From Leptothrix sp. (in: b-proteobacteria) (GTDB lineage Bacteria; Pseudomonadota; Gammaproteobacteria; Burkholderiales; Burkholderiaceae_C), in the NCBI GenBank assembly GCA_013822685.1, contig PNKV01000005.1, forward strand, positions 124,001 to 188,000: a stretch of 64,000 nucleotides of DNA. The letters are read 5' to 3'. Shown here piece after piece: positions 33,685 to 43,149 of the stretch (position 1 is the first letter of the stretch; every line of letters starts with the position of its first letter). A program made the position numbers and the translations under genes. The notes below the pieces were generated by a model. That model had not been told where the DNA came from and made no database searches. It saw nothing but the letters and a program-made list of their open reading frames with translations.

Positions 33685-35334
33685 TCAGCGAGCGCTGGCC
33701 ACCCGCACTCGGCTGGCGCGCCCTGGTGTTGCGCGGCCTTTTGTGGCACGGCTGCCAGCGCGGGATGCGCTGGCCACCTTGACGGTGGCCTTGCCGGACG
33801 ACCGCGCTGCGGTGCGGGTGTTTTTCACCGCCTTGCGCGCGGGCACGTAGACCACCACGCTTTGTCCGCGTTTGAACTTGGACGAGGCCGACACGCGATT
33901 CCATTGCGCAACCTGAGCGGCTGACACGCGGTAGCGGCGTGCCAGGCTGGCCACGGAGTCGTTCTTGCCAGCGCGCAAGGTCATGCGACGTAGCGGGGGC
34001 AGATCTGGGGCCAGGGCCATCATGGCGTTGTCGGCCACGGTTTCTGACACATCTTGCTCACGGTGCTGGCTGCGGGGCACCAGCAGGGTCGATCCAGCCT
34101 TGACCAGCATCTTGGGCGGAATGCGGTTGATGTCGCGCAGGGTGGCTTCGCTCATGCCCACTTGCTTGGCCGCTTCGGCTGGGCGCATGGTGCGTGGCAC
34201 GGTCCAGGCCGTCCAGGTGGCCAACAGGCCCTTGTGCTGGCTAAGGTTGTGCACAAACTGGCTGGCGTTGTCGTAAGGCAAGAGGACTTGGGGCGTGCCG
34301 GCGGCCAGGATCACCGGTTTGTTCATCGAGGGGTTGAGGTCTTTGAACTCATTCGAGGACAAGCCTGCCAGCTTGGCGGCCAGGGCCACGTCCATGTCCC
34401 GCTGGATGGGCACACTGACGAAGTAGGGGTGATTCTCGATGGGCGTCAGGACCAAGCCGAAGCTGTCCGGGCGCAGCACGATGTTGCGCACGGCGTGCAG
34501 CTTGGGCACGTAGTTGCGCGTTTCAGTGGGCATGTTCAGGCTGAGGTAATCGGTGGGCAGGCCGGCCTTGATGTTGCGGTTGATGGCCCTCTGCACATTG
34601 CCTTCGCCCCAGTTGTAGGCGGCCAGAGCCAGGTGCCAGTCGCCAAATTGGCGGTTCAGGCGTTGCAGGTAGTCAAGCGCGGCGCGGGTGGAGGCCAACA
34701 CGTCGCGGCGGTCATCGCGGAACACGTTTTGTTTGAGCGCGAAGTCCTTGCCCGTGGCCGGCATGAACTGCCAGATCCCTGAGGCGCGGGCTGATGACAT
34801 GGCCGTCGGGTTGAACGCGCTTTCGATGAAAGGCAGCAAGGCCAGTTCCGTGGGCATCTGACGGCGCTCGATCTCTTCCAGGACGTGGAAGAGGTAGCGG
34901 CTGGAGCGCTCGGTCATGCGCTGCACGTAGTCGGGGCGGCTGCTGTACCAACGCTCGTGGTCACCGACCAGGGAGATTTCCAGTTCAGGCAGTCCAAAGC
35001 CACGGCGCACGCGCACCCACAGATCCTGGTTGGCCGTCACGTCGTCCAGATTCAGGGTGGTGTCGGGGCGCAAGGGGTCGGTGGGGATGCCAACGGCCTC
35101 GCGGGTGTCGTCTTCTTGCCGGGCATCAGCGGCCGCTTGCACGGGCTTGGCCGTGGGTGCTGTCACGGCGGCGATGGCCGAGGCCGTGGTGGCCTTGGCC
35201 AGTTTGCTGGCGCCGTCTTGATCGGTTTGGCCGCCGGTGGTTTGGGTGTCCAGGCTGGAGCAGCCGGCAAACAGCAAGGCGCTGAGCAAGGCTGCGCACA
35301 GGGCGATGGGGCGAAGGGTGGGTTTGTTGCTCAT
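33685..35334 (-). CDS. mltD: Membrane-bound lytic murein transglycosylase D
   Basis: The 549-residue lipoprotein has a lipobox LLFAGC at its N-terminus, a low-complexity linker, an SLT domain with catalytic Glu in LLPFIESAFNP and motifs SGIWQFMPATG and LALAAYNWGEGNV, and at least one clear LysM-like segment near the C-terminus (VASLARRYRVSAAQVAQWN). A basic Ala/Arg-rich tail ends it. It cuts peptidoglycan glycan strands. Its ATG overlaps the gloB stop (ATGA at 35331-35334), so both are expressed together. Confidence 0.92.
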   Translation of the reverse strand: MSNKPTLRPIALCAALLSALLFAGCSSLDTQTTGGQTDQDGASKLAKATTASAIAAVTAPTAKPVQAAADARQEDDTREAVGIPTDPLRPDTTLNLDDVTANQDLWVRVRRGFGLPELEISLVGDHERWYSSRPDYVQRMTERSSRYLFHVLEEIERRQMPTELALLPFIESAFNPTAMSSARASGIWQFMPATGKDFALKQNVFRDDRRDVLASTRAALDYLQRLNRQFGDWHLALAAYNWGEGNVQRAINRNIKAGLPTDYLSLNMPTETRNYVPKLHAVRNIVLRPDSFGLVLTPIENHPYFVSVPIQRDMDVALAAKLAGLSSNEFKDLNPSMNKPVILAAGTPQVLLPYDNASQFVHNLSQHKGLLATWTAWTVPRTMRPAEAAKQVGMSEATLRDINRIPPKMLVKAGSTLLVPRSQHREQDVSETVADNAMMALAPDLPPLRRMTLRAGKNDSVASLARRYRVSAAQVAQWNRVSASSKFKRGQSVVVYVPARKAVKNTRTAARSSGKATVKVASASRAGSRATKGRATPGRASRVRVASAR

Positions 35335-36116
35335 GCTTTGAAATTGCTCTTCCATTGGCGCAGGGCGGTGAAAACCGCCGAGCCGGAGCTGTCCTGCGCG
35401 CCATGTTGCTGGGCGCTGGCGATCACCTGAGGCTGGGCGCAGCGCATGAATGGGTTGATCGCCATCTCGGTGGCGATCGTGGTCGGCAAAGTCGGCTTGC
35501 CAAGCTGTCTCAGGTGCAGGCAGTCGAGTTCGTAAGCCACAGTGTCGGTGTTTTGCGGTTCCACAGTGCGGGCAAAACGCAGGTTATCCAGGGTGTATTC
35601 GTGGGTGCAGCACACGGTGGTGTTGCCGGGCAGGGTGCTGAATCGACTCAAGGCCTGGAACAGTTGTTCGGCCGTGCCGTCGTAAAGACGGCCGCATCCA
35701 GCGCTGAAAAGTGTGTCGCCGCAAAACAGCAAGGGCGGCTGACCGGGTTGAGAAAGGTCGAAACGCACCACATAGGTGATGTGGTCCGCAGTGTGGCCGG
35801 GGGTGTCCCACACGTCAACCCTTGTGCCTTGAAAATCTATGTAAACGCCTTCGCCCACCTTGATGTCAACCCCTTCGATGTCGGAGTTGGCCGGGCCGTA
35901 GACGGGGCCCTTCAAGTGAGGCCGCAACGCTGCCAGGCCGCCGACATGGTCCAGGTGCCGATGGGTCACTAGAATGAGCGCCAGTTCAAGGCCCAGGCTT
36001 TGCAAGGCCTGCAGCACGGGCGCCGAGTCGCCTGGATCCACGACGATGGCTTTGTGGCCATCGTGAAGCATCCAGATGTAGTTGTCAGTGAAGGCGGGTA
36101 GGGCAAGCAGATTCAT
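35331..36116 (-). CDS. gloB: Hydroxyacylglutathione hydrolase (glyoxalase II)
   Basis: The 261-residue metallo-beta-lactamase-fold enzyme hydrolyses S-lactoylglutathione. It begins [17 protein letters not shown], has the metal motif LVTHRHLDHVGG, further ligands in VWDTPGHTADHI and FCGDTLFSAGCGRLY, and CCTHEYTLDNLRFA. A perfect TATAAT on the minus strand lies about 17-22 bases before its start codon. The start codon overlaps that of the divergent methyltransferase gene. Confidence 0.94.
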   Translation of the reverse strand: MNLLALPAFTDNYIWMLHDGHKAIVVDPGDSAPVLQALQSLGLELALILVTHRHLDHVGGLAALRPHLKGPVYGPANSDIEGVDIKVGEGVYIDFQGTRVDVWDTPGHTADHITYVVRFDLSQPGQPPLLFCGDTLFSAGCGRLYDGTAEQLFQALSRFSTLPGNTTVCCTHEYTLDNLRFARTVEPQNTDTVAYELDCLHLRQLGKPTLPTTIATEMAINPFMRCAQPQVIASAQQHGAQDSSGSAVFTALRQWKSNFKA

Positions 36117-36939
36117 GACTAAAGTCGCGCCAATTATAGAGTTGCACCCCTGGCTGGCCCTGCCGCCAGGCCAGGCCTTGCTGGAGTGGGAGCAATGCCA
36201 GATTGATCGTCTGGTGGCCGATGTGTTTGGTTTTCATGCCATGCAATTGGGCTTGCCCGAACTGGATGGTTTGCGCACGAACCGCATGCCTCACCGCTGG
36301 CTGGCGCTGGACACAGCCTACCAGGGCTGGACGCCGCCGACCGAGAAGGGGCCGGTGTCCCTGGACCAGGGTGCGCCTTTGAGCTTGCGCTGCGATTTCG
36401 AGGCCCTGCCGTTTCCAAGCAATAGCCTGGACCTGGTGGTGCTGCCGCACGCGCTGGAGCTGGCACGCGATCCGCACCACACCCTGCGCGAGGTCGAGCG
36501 TGTGCTGGTGCCCGAGGGCCGCGTGGTGATCGCCGGGTTCAATCCCGCCAGCTTCTGGGGTTTGAGGCAACGCATGGGCAGTTGGGGTGTTGACCAAGCC
36601 ACGGTGCTGCCGCAAGGCGAGTTCATCGCCTATTGGCGTTTGCGGGATTGGTTGCGCCTGCTGGACCTGGAGGTCGAGGCGGGCAGTTTTGGCTGCTACC
36701 GCCCCATGATCACCAGCGAAACATGGTGGAATCGGCTGGAGTGGATGGACCGCGCGGGTGACCGTTGGTGGCCGGTGTTGGGCGCCGTTTATTTCGTGGT
36801 GGCCGTCAAGCGGGCCAGGGGCATGCGCCTGGTGGGCAAGCTGCGCAAGGCGCGTTTGCCGCACCCGGCCGCCGCGCCGGCCGTGGTGACCAGCCGGCAG
36901 CAACGAGAAGCAGTTTTCGAGAAGGACAGGAATGAGTGA
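36115..36939 (+). CDS. Class I SAM-dependent methyltransferase-like protein
   Basis: A 274-residue protein whose middle part contains a methyltransferase_11-like pattern: [43 protein letters not shown], which is the motif II-III region of class I methyltransferases. The N-terminal glycine-rich SAM loop is not obvious, so SAM binding is uncertain. In related bacteria this type of gene lies between gloB and rnhA, as here. The ATG used overlaps the start codon of gloB on the opposite strand (CATG at 36114-36117). It overlaps rnhA by 8 bases. Confidence 0.75.
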   Translation: MTKVAPIIELHPWLALPPGQALLEWEQCQIDRLVADVFGFHAMQLGLPELDGLRTNRMPHRWLALDTAYQGWTPPTEKGPVSLDQGAPLSLRCDFEALPFPSNSLDLVVLPHALELARDPHHTLREVERVLVPEGRVVIAGFNPASFWGLRQRMGSWGVDQATVLPQGEFIAYWRLRDWLRLLDLEVEAGSFGCYRPMITSETWWNRLEWMDRAGDRWWPVLGAVYFVVAVKRARGMRLVGKLRKARLPHPAAAPAVVTSRQQREAVFEKDRNE

Positions 36940-37381
36940 GACGGAACAGCCCGTGGTGGTCTACACCGATGGTGCTTGCAAGGGCAACCCGGGGCCGGGT
37001 GGCTGGGGCGTGTGGATGGTGAGCGGCCCCCATCAAAAGGAAATGTGGGGCGGCGAAAGCCTGACCACCAACAACCGCATGGAGCTCATGGCGGTGATCC
37101 AGGCCCTGACGGCGCTCAAGCGGCGCTGCTCGGTCATCATCTACACCGACAGCCAATACGTGCGCAAAGGCATCACCGAGTGGATCACCGGTTGGAAGCG
37201 CAAGGGCTGGAAAACGGCGGACAACAAGCCCGTCAAGAACGCCGACCTGTGGCAGCGCCTTGAGCAGGCCGCGGCCGAGCACGATGTGGATTGGCGCTGG
37301 GTGAAGGGCCACGCGGGCGACCCAGGCAATGAGCGCGCTGATGGCCTGGCCAACCGGGGCGCGGCCGAAGCCGTGATGTGA
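36932..37381 (+). CDS. rnhA: Ribonuclease HI
   Basis: The 149-residue enzyme cuts RNA in RNA-DNA hybrids. All four catalytic acids are visible: Asp in [18 protein letters not shown], Glu in NNRMELMAV, Asp in IIYTDSQYV, and the last Asp in NERADGLAN. The His of [11 protein letters not shown] is also present. Length is normal. It overlaps the upstream methyltransferase gene, so they are co-transcribed. Confidence 0.97.
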   Translation: MSETEQPVVVYTDGACKGNPGPGGWGVWMVSGPHQKEMWGGESLTTNNRMELMAVIQALTALKRRCSVIIYTDSQYVRKGITEWITGWKRKGWKTADNKPVKNADLWQRLEQAAAEHDVDWRWVKGHAGDPGNERADGLANRGAAEAVM

Positions 37382-37388
37382 GCCTGGC

Positions 37389-37937
37389 TTACAGGATCAT
37401 GACCATGGTCAGCTTGTCGAAATAGCGGACCTGTCCGGGGCCATCGATCAGCTTGATCACGTGGGGCACGACGCCGCAGGCCTGGAAGCCGGCTCGTTCG
37501 TAAAGCCGGATGGCGGCCGTGCTGGAGGTGCTGACACGCAAGGTGATCTGCTCCAGGCCGATGGCCTTGCGGGCCTCGGCCAGGCAGGCGGTCATGAGCA
37601 GGTCGCCCAGGCCTTCGCCCATGTGCGAGGGGCTGACCATCATGCTGTTCAGTTCGGCGCTGTGCCGCAGCTTCTGCAGGGATTGGCGCTCCAGCCCGAT
37701 CGTGCCCACCAGCTTGGGGCCATGCCATGCACCCAGCAAGAAGGTGCCACCCAAGGTGTCGTTCAGGCCCAGCCTGCCGATGTAGCTTTCTGGGGGGCGT
37801 GCATGCTCGCTTTCAATGTCGTTGTCGAAAGCATCGATGTGCAGTCGCAAGCCCTCGTCCCGCAAGGATTTATAGGCGCTCAGATCAGCCGGGCCGATGC
37901 GGGCGATTCGGACGCTGGATGGTTCAGCCTGGTCCAT
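37389..37937 (-). CDS. GNAT family N-acetyltransferase
   Basis: The 182-residue protein has the GNAT acetyl-CoA-binding pattern: LNSMMVSPSHMGEGLGDLLMTA for motif A (the usual Gln/Arg-x-x-Gly-x-Gly/Ala is here H-M-G-E-G-L-G), then LRVSTSSTAAIRLYERAGFQACG for motif B. The substrate is unknown. The ATG at 37937 overlaps mobA by 14 bases, suggesting co-expression with the molybdenum cofactor genes upstream, though not necessarily a related role. Confidence 0.82.
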   Translation of the reverse strand: MDQAEPSSVRIARIGPADLSAYKSLRDEGLRLHIDAFDNDIESEHARPPESYIGRLGLNDTLGGTFLLGAWHGPKLVGTIGLERQSLQKLRHSAELNSMMVSPSHMGEGLGDLLMTACLAEARKAIGLEQITLRVSTSSTAAIRLYERAGFQACGVVPHVIKLIDGPGQVRYFDKLTMVMIL

Positions 37938-38550
37938 GCAGTGTCTCCGGGGTATTGATGTTGATGAAAGCTGCAGGGTCGCCGAAGGATACGCCGATCC
38001 AGGTGCAAGACTTGATCCATTGGCCGACACGGCGCTCGCCCTGGGCCAGCGCCGATTCCAGCGATGGGCGGGTGCGGGTGTGGATCAGGGCGCAAGTCCA
38101 GTGGTGGCGGGTTGCGCCGTCGGCATCTTGGGTCACGGGCACGGCGATGTCGGCCTGGTGGCTCACCGCCTGTTGGTGCATTAGAGCGACCAGCTGTGGC
38201 GGCAAGGCCGGTGTGTCGCAGGCGGCCACCATCAGCCAAGGCGTTGCCACTTGGCGCAGGCCGGTGAGGATGCCAGCCAGGGGCCCGAGCGATGCGTTGA
38301 TGTCCACTGCATCAGGCCAGACCTGGCCAGGGGCCGAGGCCGCTTGCAGCAACTGGGCGTAGCGCTCCAGTTCACGGTTGGCGTTGATGTGCAAGGTGCC
38401 GACCTGGGCCTGCAAGGCGCGGATCACCCAGCTGGCCAAAGCCTGGTCTTGGTAGGGCTGCAAACCCTTGTTGGCGCCACCCATGCGCCGGCCTTCACCG
38501 CCTGCCAACAGCCACCCGGTGACTTCGGACTGCGGCAGGTGCTCAGCCAC
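37924..38550 (-). CDS. mobA: Molybdenum cofactor guanylyltransferase
   Basis: The 208-residue enzyme attaches GMP to molybdopterin to make the guanine dinucleotide cofactor. It begins with the nucleotide-binding [20 protein letters not shown], and [11 protein letters not shown] carries the metal aspartate. [16 protein letters not shown] is also conserved. It overlaps moaA by 8 bases, giving a moaA-mobA-acetyltransferase unit. Confidence 0.93.
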   Translation of the reverse strand: MAEHLPQSEVTGWLLAGGEGRRMGGANKGLQPYQDQALASWVIRALQAQVGTLHINANRELERYAQLLQAASAPGQVWPDAVDINASLGPLAGILTGLRQVATPWLMVAACDTPALPPQLVALMHQQAVSHQADIAVPVTQDADGATRHHWTCALIHTRTRPSLESALAQGERRVGQWIKSCTWIGVSFGDPAAFININTPETLHGPG

Positions 38551-39679
38551 CGATGTAGCTCATCTCGATGCGCTGCTCGGGCGCCACGCCTTGGGCACGC
38601 AGTTGCGAGTATTGGTCTTCGCGCTGGGCCCACAGGTGGCGCAGGCCGGCGGCGATGTCGCTGTCTGAATGCGCCTGGTCGGCGCGCAGCAGGGTGCGCA
38701 GATCGTGGCCGCGGCTGGCGAACAAGCAGGTGAACAGTTGCCCGTCGGTAGAAAGGCGCAGGCGGTTGCAATCGCCGCAAAAAGCCTGCGTGACGCTGGA
38801 GATGAAGCCCACCGAGCCTTGGCCATCGGCATAAGACCACCGCTGGGCGGTTTCGCCCGGGCGTGGGCTGGGGGCGGGCTGCAGCGGGAACTCCGCATGG
38901 ATGCGTTGGCGCACCTGGCTTGACGGAAGCACCTGGTCCATCTGCCAGGCATTGGTGTTGCCCACGTCCATGAACTCGATGAAGCGCAGCTCGATACCGG
39001 TGCCCCGAAAGTGGCGGGCCATCGGCACGATCTGATCATCGTTAACACCGCGCTGAACCACCATGTTGACCTTGATGGGCCCCAGGCCAGCCGCCTGCGC
39101 AGCCTCAATGCCGCTCAGCACATCGCCCACCGGGAAGTCGGCATCGTTCATGCTCTTGAATACTGCGTCGTCCAGCGCGTCCAGGCTCACGGTAATGCGG
39201 TGCAGCCCCGCGTCTTTCAGCGCTTGGGCCTTGCGGGCCAGGATCGAGCCGTTGGTGGTCAGCGTCAGCTCAGGGGGCTGGCCATCCAGCGTGCGCAATT
39301 GCGCCAGTTGTTCCACCAGGCGCTCCAGGTGCCTTCTGAGCAAAGGCTCGCCCCCGGTCAGGCGCAGCTTGCGAACGCCCAGCCCCAGAAAGATGCGCGC
39401 CGTGCGTGTGATCTCTTCAAAAGACAGCAACTGCGGCTGCGGGAGGAAAGCGTGATCACTGCCGAACACATCGCGCGGCATGCAATAGCCGCAGCGGAAG
39501 TTGCAGCGATCGGTCACGGAGATGCGCAGGTCGCGCAAGGGGCGGCCCAGCCTGTCGATCGGCTCGCCGTGGGCCGCGTGGGGCCCTGTCAGGGGAAGGA
39601 TGGGGCTGGTTCGGGGTGACCGCAGTTGCTCGCGCAGGCGTTGCAGGGGGACCAGCGTTGACTCACTCATGGCCGCCAT
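38543..39679 (-). CDS. moaA: GTP 3',8-cyclase (molybdenum cofactor biosynthesis)
   Basis: The 378-residue radical SAM enzyme starts the conversion of GTP to cyclic pyranopterin. The N-terminal cluster motif is [15 protein letters not shown], and [12 protein letters not shown] follows. The C-terminal cluster is bound by [14 protein letters not shown] and the Cys in LFTCLF. It ends with the conserved Gly-Gly (SYIGG). A second in-frame ATG at 39670 is possible; neither has a clear ribosome binding site. Confidence 0.95.
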   Translation of the reverse strand: MAAMSESTLVPLQRLREQLRSPRTSPILPLTGPHAAHGEPIDRLGRPLRDLRISVTDRCNFRCGYCMPRDVFGSDHAFLPQPQLLSFEEITRTARIFLGLGVRKLRLTGGEPLLRRHLERLVEQLAQLRTLDGQPPELTLTTNGSILARKAQALKDAGLHRITVSLDALDDAVFKSMNDADFPVGDVLSGIEAAQAAGLGPIKVNMVVQRGVNDDQIVPMARHFRGTGIELRFIEFMDVGNTNAWQMDQVLPSSQVRQRIHAEFPLQPAPSPRPGETAQRWSYADGQGSVGFISSVTQAFCGDCNRLRLSTDGQLFTCLFASRGHDLRTLLRADQAHSDSDIAAGLRHLWAQREDQYSQLRAQGVAPEQRIEMSYIGG

Positions 39680-39751
39680 TGTGCGGCAGCAAGGGCGCCG
39701 TGCGTGTGGCCTTCACCACGTATCCCGGGGGGATGTCGGCTTATCGGGCGG

Positions 39752-40471
39752 TCAAGGTGTGGCGGGGGCCGCGGCCTCGACCTTGGGCGCGCGACGGGCG
39801 CCGTCAAAGCGCTTTTGCCAGTAGGACAAGCGCATGTCTTCTACGCGCACTTCGCCGCCAGCGCGGGGCGAGTGGATGAACTTGTTGTCGCCGATGTAAA
39901 TGCCAACGTGCGAGAAGGTATGGCGCAAGGTGTTGAAGAACACCAGGTCGCCGGGCTTGAGCTCGGCCTGCTTGACCGACACCAGATCGGGCGAGTTGGC
40001 TTGTTCAGAGGCGCGGCGCGGCAGGATCAGGCCCACGCTGTTTTCAAACACATGGCGGGTGAAGCCGCTGCAGTCAAAACCGCTTTCAGACGATTGGCCG
40101 CCACGCTTGTAGGGCACGCCCAAGAAATTCATGGCCGACAGCACCAGTTCAGACGCCACATTGGTGGCTTTGTCGCGAACCTGTTGGGCCAGATCGGTGA
40201 CTGGCTTGGTGTTGATCAGTTTTTTGTCCAGCAAAAACCGGCTGATCGGGTCGCCGGAGGTTTCGGCGGCAGCAGGGGGTGTGGCTTGGGTGTTGGCCGC
40301 AGGGGCTTGGCCGGTCAGCGCCGTGATGGCGGCTACCGCATCAGGGCTGAGGGCTTGTGCCTGGTTGGCCGTTTGGGCGCTGGCCACCGAAGCTGACAGG
40401 GCGAGGCCAATGGCCCAAGCGCTGGCGACTTTGGAAAAAGCAGAACTGCTATGGCAAAACGCAAAAGGCAT
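39752..40471 (-). CDS. NlpC/P60 family secreted cell-wall hydrolase
   Basis: The 239-residue protein has a signal peptide (about residues 1-32), a linker, and a C-terminal NlpC/P60 domain. The catalytic Cys is in SGFDCSGFTR, the His in HTFSHVGIYIGD, and the third polar residue in KFIHSPRAGG. Such enzymes cut peptide stems of peptidoglycan. The ATG at 40471 is chosen; an in-frame TTG three codons earlier is less likely. Confidence 0.9.
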   Translation of the reverse strand: MPFAFCHSSSAFSKVASAWAIGLALSASVASAQTANQAQALSPDAVAAITALTGQAPAANTQATPPAAAETSGDPISRFLLDKKLINTKPVTDLAQQVRDKATNVASELVLSAMNFLGVPYKRGGQSSESGFDCSGFTRHVFENSVGLILPRRASEQANSPDLVSVKQAELKPGDLVFFNTLRHTFSHVGIYIGDNKFIHSPRAGGEVRVEDMRLSYWQKRFDGARRAPKVEAAAPATP

Positions 40472-40592
40472 GGGGCGCAAGCTTAAGTTGACTTCGCGAT
40501 TGACGTCAACCCGAAAAACACGGTCAAAACATCACGTTATCACCGATTCCTCAAGAAACTTGCGCCCTTTGGTTGCCGGGTGTACCCGTTGG

Positions 40593-41015
40593 TTACAGCA
40601 CGTTCAACGTCACGGTGATGTTGTTACGGGTGGCGTTGGAGTAAGGGCAGACGATGTGGGCGGCGTCGACCAAAGCCTTGGCTTCGTCAGCGGGCATGCC
40701 GGGCAAGGTGATGTTCAGCGTGGCCTCGATGCCAAAACCGGTGGGGATGGGGCCGATGGAGACATCGCCTTGCACCGTGGTGCCGGCAGGCAAAGGCTTT
40801 TTCTGCTGGCCGGCCACGAAACCCATGGCGCCCAGGAAGCAAGCCGAATAGCCAGCGGCGAACAACTGCTCGGGGTTGGTGCCCTTGCCGTTGCCGCCCA
40901 TTTCCTTGGGCAAGGCCAGCGAGACGTCGAGCAGGTTGTCAGACGACACGGCGCGGCCTTCGCGGCCCCCGGTGGCGGTGGCGTGGGCGGTGTAGACGAT
41001 TTTTTCAAGCGACAT
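40593..41015 (-). CDS. ohr: Organic hydroperoxide resistance protein Ohr
   Basis: The 140-residue thiol peroxidase of the OsmC/Ohr family reduces organic hydroperoxides. Both catalytic cysteines are present, in GYSACFLGAMGF and HIVCPYSNATRNN, with the Arg and Glu regions GREGRAVSSDN and NPEQLFAAGY. The start MSLEKIVYTAHAT is the usual N-terminus and follows a GGAG. AT-rich DNA with a TGCGCA core lies about 35-45 bases upstream and may bind a repressor such as OhrR, but no regulator gene is adjacent. Confidence 0.94.
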   Translation of the reverse strand: MSLEKIVYTAHATATGGREGRAVSSDNLLDVSLALPKEMGGNGKGTNPEQLFAAGYSACFLGAMGFVAGQQKKPLPAGTTVQGDVSIGPIPTGFGIEATLNITLPGMPADEAKALVDAAHIVCPYSNATRNNITVTLNVL

Positions 41016-41114
41016 GGTGAGCTCCAGGCAGTGGGTTGGTGATAAATTAAATTGTGCGCAACTGAATTTTAAGGCGCCTTGGATGGCCCCGGTGCGCATG
41101 GGGGCAATGCGTGT

Positions 41115-41903
41115 TCAGGCCGGTGTGCCGCGGCTCAGCATTTGCTCGCCGATGGCGCGGAATGCAGGATGAGGTGATTGCGACAGCGCCTCACCCGCCT
41201 GGCGCAGATACCGCGGTGTGGCGGTTTCAGGCACCTTGGCCAGCCATTCGAGGGCCTCTACCTCACGGCCTTGGGCGGCCAGCATGCCGGCGTAGCAAAA
41301 CTGGCCGCGAAAATCCCCGCCCTCGGCACCCCGCTGGTAACAAAGAAAAGCCATGGCCAAGTCTTTGTCTACCAGCAAGCCGTCTTCGTGATACCGGCCC
41401 AGCTTGGCAAACGCCTTGGCATAGCCTTGCTCAGCGGCTTGGCGATAAAGGGCCAAGGCCTGCGCGTGGTCTTGCTCTACGCCTTGGCCGCTGGCCAGCA
41501 GATTGGCCAGGTTGTAGCGCGCCTCTGGCAGCGTGGTGGCTGCGGCTTTGCGGTACCAATGCGCCGCTTTGCCCGCGTCAACCGCCGTGCCCCAGCCTTG
41601 CTCATGGCACCGGCCCGCCATGTTCATCCCCATGGGGTGGTTTTGCTGGGCGGCGTGCAAAAACCAGTGCAAGGCCTGCACCGGATCGCGCTCCAGGCCG
41701 CGCCCATCCAGCAGCCATTGGCCCAGCACGGCCTGCGCGCCGGCATGCCCCAGGCGGGCGGTGGCCAGCATCCAGCGGGCGCCGTCTTGAGGGGGCGCCT
41801 GCATCACCGCTTCCCATGTGGTGGGAAGGATGTGGCTCAACTCATCGGCAGAGCTGGGTAAAGCGGGCAGGGGTGGCGAATGGGCGAAGGCGGGTGTCGA
41901 CAT
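41115..41903 (-). CDS. Sel1-like repeat protein
   Basis: The 262-residue protein is built from Sel1-type helical repeats, for example ALHWFLHAAQQNHPMGMNMA, AAHWYRKAAATTLPEARYNL, ALALYRQAAEQGYAKAFAKL, and AMAFLCYQRGAEGGDFRGQF. These repeats usually form scaffolds for protein-protein contacts. No signal peptide is evident, so it is probably cytoplasmic. The partner is unknown. Confidence 0.85.
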   Translation of the reverse strand: MSTPAFAHSPPLPALPSSADELSHILPTTWEAVMQAPPQDGARWMLATARLGHAGAQAVLGQWLLDGRGLERDPVQALHWFLHAAQQNHPMGMNMAGRCHEQGWGTAVDAGKAAHWYRKAAATTLPEARYNLANLLASGQGVEQDHAQALALYRQAAEQGYAKAFAKLGRYHEDGLLVDKDLAMAFLCYQRGAEGGDFRGQFCYAGMLAAQGREVEALEWLAKVPETATPRYLRQAGEALSQSPHPAFRAIGEQMLSRGTPA

Positions 41904-42008
41904 TTTTCAATTATCGATGGGCAATGACCTTGGACACCGCGTTTGGAGGGGAGGACGGCGGCGGCCTAATTCGATAGGATGGAGGCCAAGGATGGATGGA
42001 AACGAGCA

Positions 42009-42317
42009 ATGTCTCTGATCGAAAAGACGATAGCCCTGTCGATTGCCGCTGCTTGCCTTGTCATGCTGGTGCGGCTGATGATTGGCAGCCGACGCCGTGA
42101 TCGGCTTGACCACGCCGTGATGGGCCGCTGGCGGCGCTACAGCACCTGGGTCGTCAAAACCTGGCGCTGGCGCGTTTCCAAGAAAAAGGCCGCCAAAGAG
42201 GCGCAGGCCGTGATCAACCGGGCCCGCACCCGGGGCGATTGGGACGGCAATGTATTCCGCCCCAAATCCTTCCAAAAGCCAGACAACAAGCCGCGCAAGC
42301 CGGTTGACCGGGATTAA
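42009..42317 (+). CDS. Small basic membrane protein of unknown function
   Basis: A 102-residue product with one N-terminal membrane helix (TIALSIAAACLVMLVRLMI) and a long, very basic cytoplasmic tail (RRRDRLDHAVMGRWRR, SKKKAAKEAQAV and KPRKPVDRD). I do not recognise a family. An in-frame ATG at 41979 would add ten residues; neither start has a strong ribosome binding site. Confidence 0.6.
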   Translation: MSLIEKTIALSIAAACLVMLVRLMIGSRRRDRLDHAVMGRWRRYSTWVVKTWRWRVSKKKAAKEAQAVINRARTRGDWDGNVFRPKSFQKPDNKPRKPVDRD

Positions 42318-42327
42318 GTCCGAGCGC

Positions 42328-43149
42328 TCAGTCTAGAAACTGCGGCGTCTGCTTGCTCATCTGCGCCATCATGGCCGCCTGCAAGTCGGTTGACATCAGC
42401 ATGGCGGCGTTCCAGGTGGCGATGTAGTTCAGGCCATCGGCCACGCTGTGGTCGCGGGCGTACATGATCATTTCCTTGGTGCCACGGATGGACAGCGGCG
42501 ACTTGGCCGCAATCGTCGCTGCGATCTCGCGCACGCCGCTGCGCAAGGCTTCAGGCGTGTCGAACACGCGGTTGACCAGGCCGATCTCTTTGGCCTCCGC
42601 CGCCAGCACCTTGCGGCCGGTGTAGGCCAGCTCGCGCGCCATGCCGTCGTTGATCAGCTTGGGCAGGCGCTGCAAGGTGCCCACATCGGCCGTCATGCCA
42701 ATGTCGATTTCCTTGATGGTGAAGTAGGCCTCGGCGCTGCAATAGCGCATGTCGGTGCATGTGATCAGGTCGATGCCACCGCCCACGCAGGCGCCGTGGA
42801 TGGCGGCCAGCACGGGCTTGCGGCAGCGCTCCATGCTGGTCAGCGTGTCTTGCAGATCAAGGATCATGCGGCGCAGGTTCTCGCGCGTGCGGCCATCGCA
42901 ATCGCTTTTGATCTGGGCTTGCAGGCCCATCATCATGGTCAGGTCGATGCCCGAGGTGAAGTGCTTGCCTTCGCCTTCGATGATGGCCACGCGCGCCTCG
43001 GGCGTGGTGTCGATCCACTGGAAGGCCTGGCGGATCTCGTGCCACATGGCCAGGTTCATGGCGTTGGCTTTGTCTGGCCGGTTCAGGCGCACGGTGGCGA
43101 TGTGGTCGGCCAGGGTGAGGGTCAGGGTTTCAAAAGTGGGGGTGCTCAT
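42328..43149 (-). CDS. Delta(3,5)-delta(2,4)-dienoyl-CoA isomerase-like crotonase
   Basis: The 273-residue crotonase-fold protein has the CoA-binding blocks HFTSGIDLTMMMG and AAIHGACVGGGIDLI. Its TIKEIDIGMTADVGTLQRLP segment closely resembles mammalian ECH1, with the acidic residues used by dienoyl-CoA isomerases in place (Asp in CTDMRYC, Glu in IKEIDIG, Asp in TADVG). It would move double bonds in 3,5-dienoyl-CoA intermediates of unsaturated fatty acid oxidation. It overlaps the upstream NTF2-like gene (ATGA), and fadH precedes both, which supports the role. Confidence 0.85.
   Translation of the reverse strand: MSTPTFETLTLTLADHIATVRLNRPDKANAMNLAMWHEIRQAFQWIDTTPEARVAIIEGEGKHFTSGIDLTMMMGLQAQIKSDCDGRTRENLRRMILDLQDTLTSMERCRKPVLAAIHGACVGGGIDLITCTDMRYCSAEAYFTIKEIDIGMTADVGTLQRLPKLINDGMARELAYTGRKVLAAEAKEIGLVNRVFDTPEALRSGVREIAATIAAKSPLSIRGTKEMIMYARDHSVADGLNYIATWNAAMLMSTDLQAAMMAQMSKQTPQFLD

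Noticed and set aside
40560..40592. Terminator downstream of ohr
   Set aside because: A CGGGT/ACCCG stem is present but no T run follows on either strand.
41041..41075. OhrR operator upstream of ohr
   Set aside because: Only a 6-base TGCGCA core is truly palindromic; the AT-rich flanks do not form a convincing dyad, so it is mentioned only within the ohr entry.
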